From: Intrasporangium_A sp039812505
GTDB lineage: Bacteria > Actinomycetota > Actinomycetes > Actinomycetales > Dermatophilaceae
Direction of reading: 5' to 3'
DNA: 25,361 bases
Assembly: GCF_039812505.1 (NCBI RefSeq)
Contig: NZ_JBDIAQ010000043.1
Coordinates: forward strand, 1 to 25,361
Shown: positions 21,853 through 25,361 of the stretch, in pieces
How the letters are laid out: the number at the start of each line of letters is the position of its first letter
Position numbering within the stretch: position 1 is the stretch's first letter
Program-made: the position numbers and the translations under genes
The notes under the pieces: model-generated
What the model was told of the DNA's origin: nothing
Seen by the model: the letters and a program-made list of their open reading frames with translations, nothing else
Database searches by the model: none

Positions 21853-23934
21853 GTGCTCGTGGAAGCCACCGAACGAGAGCGCATGGACGCCTCGTTTGAG
21901 CGCCGTAGCCTGCCCAAAGACACGCGCGACGCGCTGTGGACCGCCGCCGACTCCATCCTTGCGCACGGCCCCACACTGTCCGCCCGCAGTGGAGGAACGG
22001 GTCTCGCCCTCGGCTACGTGCAGTCGGGAAAGACGACAGCGATCACGGCCTTGGTCGCAGCCGCCGCCGACTCCGGCTACCGCGTCGTTGTGGCGTTGCT
22101 CGGATCCACCAACCTTCTCCTCCAACAGAACCAGTCTCGCCTGCTCGGCGCGTTGGGCATGGACCAGCGACAGGATTATCGCTGGGTCAGCATGACGAAC
22201 CCCGCCGGTGCCACAAAGGCGAAAGAGATGGCCAACTGGCTTTCCCGCGGTCGAACCATCTTGATTCCCGTTCTTAAGCATGCGGGACGAATCGACGCCC
22301 TGGCGAAGATGTTCGTAACCGCGGATGTCGCCGCTCTGCCGGTGCTGATCGTCGACGATGAGGCCGACCAGGCCAGCCTCAACACGGACGTGAACCGCGG
22401 GCAAGAGAGTCGTACCTACGAAGCGCTCACGAAGCTGCGCTTGGCTGCACCGCGTCATCTGTACGTCCAGTTCACGGCCACGCCGTACGCCCCGCTGCTC
22501 CTTGAACCGGACGACCACCTGCGGCCCGACTTCATCGAGCTCTTGCAGCCAGGTCAGGGTTACACCGGAGGTCGGGAGTTCTTCGTGGACTACGCCGGCG
22601 TGGTCGTCAGGCCTATTCCCACGCTAGATGAGCAGCGGCCCAAGTCACTCCCTACGCAGTTGCCAAAGTCGCTCGTCGAAGCTTTCGGAAGTTTCGTAGC
22701 CGGAACAGCCCTCCTGCTCGGGCGAGATCCTACGGCGACACCTGTCTCCATGCTCGTGCACAGCACTCAGCGAAATGACGTCCAGTCCCGGTACCACTTT
22801 CTCCTGCAACGCCTGATTCGTCGTTGGGCCGAAACCGCCGGAAGCGCGACCGGTGTGCACCAGCTGCCGGAGCAGGTGCAAACGGAGCGCAGACGCATAA
22901 CATCGCTGGGCGCCCCAGACCTCGATGACATCGCCTTCCTGGACCGGGTGCGCTTCGTACTCGGCGAGACGACGCTTTGGCTGGTCAACTCGACCAGCGA
23001 CGTTAACAAGGTTGATTGGCGGGTGGCACCCGTGCATGTGCTCGTAGGCGGCAACAAGCTGGACCGTGGGTTTACGGTCGAGGGCCTCACGGTCACGTAC
23101 ATGAACCGCCCGGCGAGCGATCAGATCGACACACTAGAACAGCGTGCCCGCGCCTTCGGCTACCGCTCCGACCTGCTGCCGTATTGCCAGTTCTTCGCAA
23201 CGCCTCGGACGCTCAAGGTGCTTCGCGAGACAGTGGACACTGAGTACGACCTTCGGGCGAACCTCCGGGATTGGCTTGGTGAGGGTCACGACGTCTCTAC
23301 GTGGGCGCGGGAGGTGGGGCTGCTTCTGCCGCAGGGGACGAGGCCATCTCGCCAGAACGTGCTTACGACCCTGACGCAGTTCAACGAGCGCCCCGGCTGG
23401 CATCAGCTGCGCCGGCCCTCGCTGGACCAAGCTTCGCGCCTGGACAACGAAAAGCTCGTGGCGGATCTTGGGCTCCTTACCGCGCCGCGCGAGCTATATG
23501 GGCGCCTCAGCCACCCGACACTGCGTCTGCCGCTCCAGGACATTACCGAGCGCCTGCTGCGGCCTTGGTCCGGTGTTGACGTCGGCAACAGCCCCGGCTG
23601 GCGTCACCATGACCTGCTCGGCCTCCTGGAGCGGCTACCGCAGCAAGGACGTACGGTTCCTCTGATCCTGATGGAGCACCCGGACGGCGGACCCCGAAGC
23701 CGTGAATGGGATCAGGAACTCGGCTTTATCAACTTGATGCAGGGCTCAGACCCGGTTCGTAAGGTCGGGGAGGCTTGGTATCCCGGCGATCGCGCCATTG
23801 GTGGCGTCACCGAGGATCCTGAGCAGGTGGTTGTGCAGGTGCATCGTGTGATCTCTAGCCAACCCGGGCTTGTCCCCGAGCTGTTCACGCTCGCGATTCA
23901 CGCAGGCAGACGCGGGGTAATACGGAAGGTATGA
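21853..23934 (+). CDS. Z1-domain SF2 helicase-like ATPase of a restriction-type system
   Basis: A 693-residue protein. The ATPase core has Walker A GYVQSGKTTA (54-63, K60), a DEAD-type Walker B VDDEADQAS (167-175), and FTATP (207-211), the SF2 motif III. The Z1 domain (about 394-440) is unmistakable: VLVGGNKLDRGFTVEGLTVTYMNR and then DTLEQRARAFGYR. These carry the arginine-finger region of the second RecA lobe. Z1 proteins are found in predicted restriction systems with Vsr, C5-methylases, PD-(D/E)XK nucleases and MORC ATPases, where they probably move along or remodel DNA. The GTG at 21853 overlaps a G-rich ribosome site; GTG 21859 and ATG 21883 are also possible. The ParB-like gene starts 3 bp after the stop. 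Confidence 0.92.
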   Translation: MLVEATERERMDASFERRSLPKDTRDALWTAADSILAHGPTLSARSGGTGLALGYVQSGKTTAITALVAAAADSGYRVVVALLGSTNLLLQQNQSRLLGALGMDQRQDYRWVSMTNPAGATKAKEMANWLSRGRTILIPVLKHAGRIDALAKMFVTADVAALPVLIVDDEADQASLNTDVNRGQESRTYEALTKLRLAAPRHLYVQFTATPYAPLLLEPDDHLRPDFIELLQPGQGYTGGREFFVDYAGVVVRPIPTLDEQRPKSLPTQLPKSLVEAFGSFVAGTALLLGRDPTATPVSMLVHSTQRNDVQSRYHFLLQRLIRRWAETAGSATGVHQLPEQVQTERRRITSLGAPDLDDIAFLDRVRFVLGETTLWLVNSTSDVNKVDWRVAPVHVLVGGNKLDRGFTVEGLTVTYMNRPASDQIDTLEQRARAFGYRSDLLPYCQFFATPRTLKVLRETVDTEYDLRANLRDWLGEGHDVSTWAREVGLLLPQGTRPSRQNVLTTLTQFNERPGWHQLRRPSLDQASRLDNEKLVADLGLLTAPRELYGRLSHPTLRLPLQDITERLLRPWSGVDVGNSPGWRHHDLLGLLERLPQQGRTVPLILMEHPDGGPRSREWDQELGFINLMQGSDPVRKVGEAWYPGDRAIGGVTEDPEQVVVQVHRVISSQPGLVPELFTLAIHAGRRGVIRKV

Positions 23935-23937
23935 CAG

Positions 23938-25029
23938 ATGAGTGAGTTGAGAGACGTCCGTTCGATGGGCCGTCAACGTCGTGTCCCGTTACGAGACCTT
24001 GTCCTTGATCCGCACAACCCACGCTTGCCGGCCGACATGCAGGGGGAAGACCAAGAGGACCTAGCAGTCCACCTCGAACTGGGTTTCGACGCGCTGACGG
24101 TGGCGGAGTCGATCGCGTCACATGGGTTCTTCGGTAGCGAGCCGCTCATCGTGGTCGCCGAGGATGGCTCGGACCGCTGGGTTGTCGTGGAGGGCAACCG
24201 ACGGCTCACGGCACTGCTCGGGCTGGTTGACCCGAAGATCCGAGCCCACTTCGCAAACCCATCGCCTTGGGAGCCGCTCGCTGAACATGCGAACTTGAGC
24301 TACGACGACCAGGTACCGGTGGTCGTACTGCCCGACCGGGCGGCTGCCACACCCATCATCGGTTTCCGCCACATCTCCGGCATCCTCCAGTGGCAGCCTT
24401 ACGCCCAAGCTCGATACATCGCGCGTCTAGTGGACGAGGACCACATGACCTTCGCCGCGGTAGCCGAGATGATCGGGGTCGACCGCACCAAGGCAGGCAA
24501 CCTGTATCGCGACCAGGCAATCGCTACCCAAGCGCGCGCGATGGGCATCGAGACAGGGCCAATGGAGGAGGCGTTCTCGCTCCTTACCGTAGCCATGAGC
24601 ACCCCCAGGCTGCGGGCTCATATCGACGCCCCCCTGGGTTCGAAGGCCACGCCGGGTGAGGCTCCCATCCCTGCCGGACGCGCCCCGGAGCTGAAGGAAC
24701 TCATAACCTGGCTGTACGGGGACGGAGATGTCGAGCCGGTCATCGGTGAGTCTCGCGACATCAGCAAACTGGGCAACGTCGTCGCGTCAAAGATCGGGCT
24801 CCAAGCACTGCGTGAGGGTGTCACTCTTGAGGCCGCTGTGCAGAAGGTCAAGGATGCCGACGCCAACCCTCGCCAGCGCATCATGCTGCGGCTCCGGACG
24901 GGAAAGAACTCATTGTCTGCCGCCTTGGAGGACATCGACGATTTTGTAGGCGACGCCGAAGTCAATGATGCCGTGGACGAGGCGCGCGCTGCGGCTGACG
25001 CTCTCCTAGCAGCACTCTCGCGTGACTGA
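23938..25029 (+). CDS. ParB/Srx-fold protein with helix-turn-helix, Z1-linked
   Basis: A 363-residue protein. The N-terminal ParB-like domain (about 14-95) has VPLRDLVLDPHNPRL (16-30), an SIASHGFF segment (58-65), and VVVEGNRRLTAL (82-93), where EGNRR replaces the GERR of chromosomal ParB. A GFRHISG-(I)-QWQPYAQARYI block (142-161) follows, then a helix-turn-helix-like FAAVAEMIGVDRTKAGNLYRD (172-192). The C-terminal half is helical with no known domain. ParB-fold domains bind or hydrolyse CTP or ATP, or act as nucleases in some defence proteins; which applies here is unknown. ATG 23938 has GGAAGG 8 bp upstream, 3 bp after the Z1 stop. It overlaps the next gene by 8 bp, so the three are cotranscribed. 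Confidence 0.88.
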   Translation: MSELRDVRSMGRQRRVPLRDLVLDPHNPRLPADMQGEDQEDLAVHLELGFDALTVAESIASHGFFGSEPLIVVAEDGSDRWVVVEGNRRLTALLGLVDPKIRAHFANPSPWEPLAEHANLSYDDQVPVVVLPDRAAATPIIGFRHISGILQWQPYAQARYIARLVDEDHMTFAAVAEMIGVDRTKAGNLYRDQAIATQARAMGIETGPMEEAFSLLTVAMSTPRLRAHIDAPLGSKATPGEAPIPAGRAPELKELITWLYGDGDVEPVIGESRDISKLGNVVASKIGLQALREGVTLEAAVQKVKDADANPRQRIMLRLRTGKNSLSAALEDIDDFVGDAEVNDAVDEARAAADALLAALSRD

Positions 25030-25361
25030 GCCCTACACCCCGACGAAGCGAGCAAACCGCGTCGCCGACTGGATCGAGACCGAGTGCTTGCTGCGCGGCA
25101 AGGCCACCGGCTCCGATGCCTTGAACGAGGTTGGGAAGGCCCACGGTTACCACGCGAGCGATGTGGGCCTTGGACTCACCACAATGTCGCGGCGGGCCGC
25201 GGTACTGGGAGACGCCTACCCCTTCCGCATTGCCAACGGGGCAGCGGCCCTGCCCCTCGCTGAAGAGTATCCATGGGTAGCGCTGCTGCTAATGAGCTCG
25301 GAGTCACCGATTCGTCGGACGCTCAACGTCGGAATAGCGGCCGCCCACCTCGAGCGAGTGA
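25022..25361 (+). CDS. Unrecognised gene, truncated by the window end
   Basis: A GTG at 25022, inside the last codons of the ParB-like gene, opens a frame that stays open to the window edge (113 complete codons). The protein begins VTEPYTPTKRANRVADWIETECL and continues with a segment resembling a small winged-helix domain (about 28-68: SDALNEVGKAHGYHASDVGL, then LTTMSRRAAVLGDAYPFRI). A hydrophobic stretch with YPWVALLLMSSESPIRRTLN follows. I recognise no family. The 8-bp overlap indicates translational coupling with the ParB-like and Z1 genes, so it belongs to the same system. It may be the effector or a specificity subunit, since no classical restriction nuclease other than Vsr is visible so far. 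Confidence 0.8.
   Translation, partial: MTEPYTPTKRANRVADWIETECLLRGKATGSDALNEVGKAHGYHASDVGLGLTTMSRRAAVLGDAYPFRIANGAAALPLAEEYPWVALLLMSSESPIRRTLNVGIAAAHLERV

Overview
The window reads as a chromosomal segment from a high-GC Gram-positive actinobacterium. The gene order fhaA-fhaB-pstP-rodA-pbpA-pknB / trpG / DUF881 / crgA / ppiA is the origin-proximal block known from Mycobacterium and Streptomyces, here inverted relative to the usual M. tuberculosis drawing. Suicidal-looking reading is absent: the core genes are intact. The gene set and style suggest a non-filamentous actinomycete such as an Intrasporangiaceae member, but the sequence alone does not prove the family.

Layout. (1) 1-315: a short repeat array built on CGCGACATGAC. 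(2) 316-2037 (minus): a MinD/ParA-like ATPase with a repetitive acidic N-terminus, divergent from (3) 2210-9710 (plus): a tightly packed operon for phospho-signalling and cell-wall elongation (fhaA, fhaB, pstP, rodA, pbpA, pknB), with stop/start overlaps at pstP-rodA and rodA-pbpA. (4) 9767-11270 (minus): trpG/pabA and a DUF881 membrane protein; 11327-11578 (plus): crgA. (5) 11651-11748: a dense cluster of DnaA-box-like 9-mers. (6) 11717-14938 (minus): a copper operon csoR-copZ-copA whose promoter carries a CsoR-type operator between -35 and -10. (7) 14974-16446 (minus): ppiA followed by a zinc-finger rhomboid protease. (8) 16685-18068 (plus): an MT0933-type antitoxin-family protein and a membrane-anchored helical protein, ended by a perfect 15-bp hairpin. 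(9) 18512-18997 (minus): a YbaK-type aminoacyl-tRNA deacylase.

The accessory part starts at 19451. Positions 19408-19450 (minus) are the 3' part of a tRNA-Ala(TGC) gene, from the anticodon loop to CCA, with its own downstream terminator but no 5' half. This is how the host-side scar of an element integrated in a tRNA gene looks, and alaT normally lies exactly here, between gyrA/ileT and the ppiA-crgA block. To the right the base composition and codon use change, and a defence-type cluster follows on the plus strand: vsr, a C5-cytosine methyltransferase, a Z1-domain SF2 ATPase, a ParB-like protein, and an unrecognised gene cut by the window end. This resembles the Vsr/C5-methylase/Z1 restriction-modification class described by Iyer, Abhiman and Aravind with MORC-type ATPases, but here the two genes after Z1 are a ParB-fold protein and an unknown protein. 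The methyltransferase promoter has a perfect inverted repeat between -35 and -10, suggesting self-control or control by a regulator.

Two sequence-level patterns cross the gene map: the 9-mer GTATGCCGC occurs eight times in the core and was not found in the island, and the DnaA-box cluster lies between crgA and copA.
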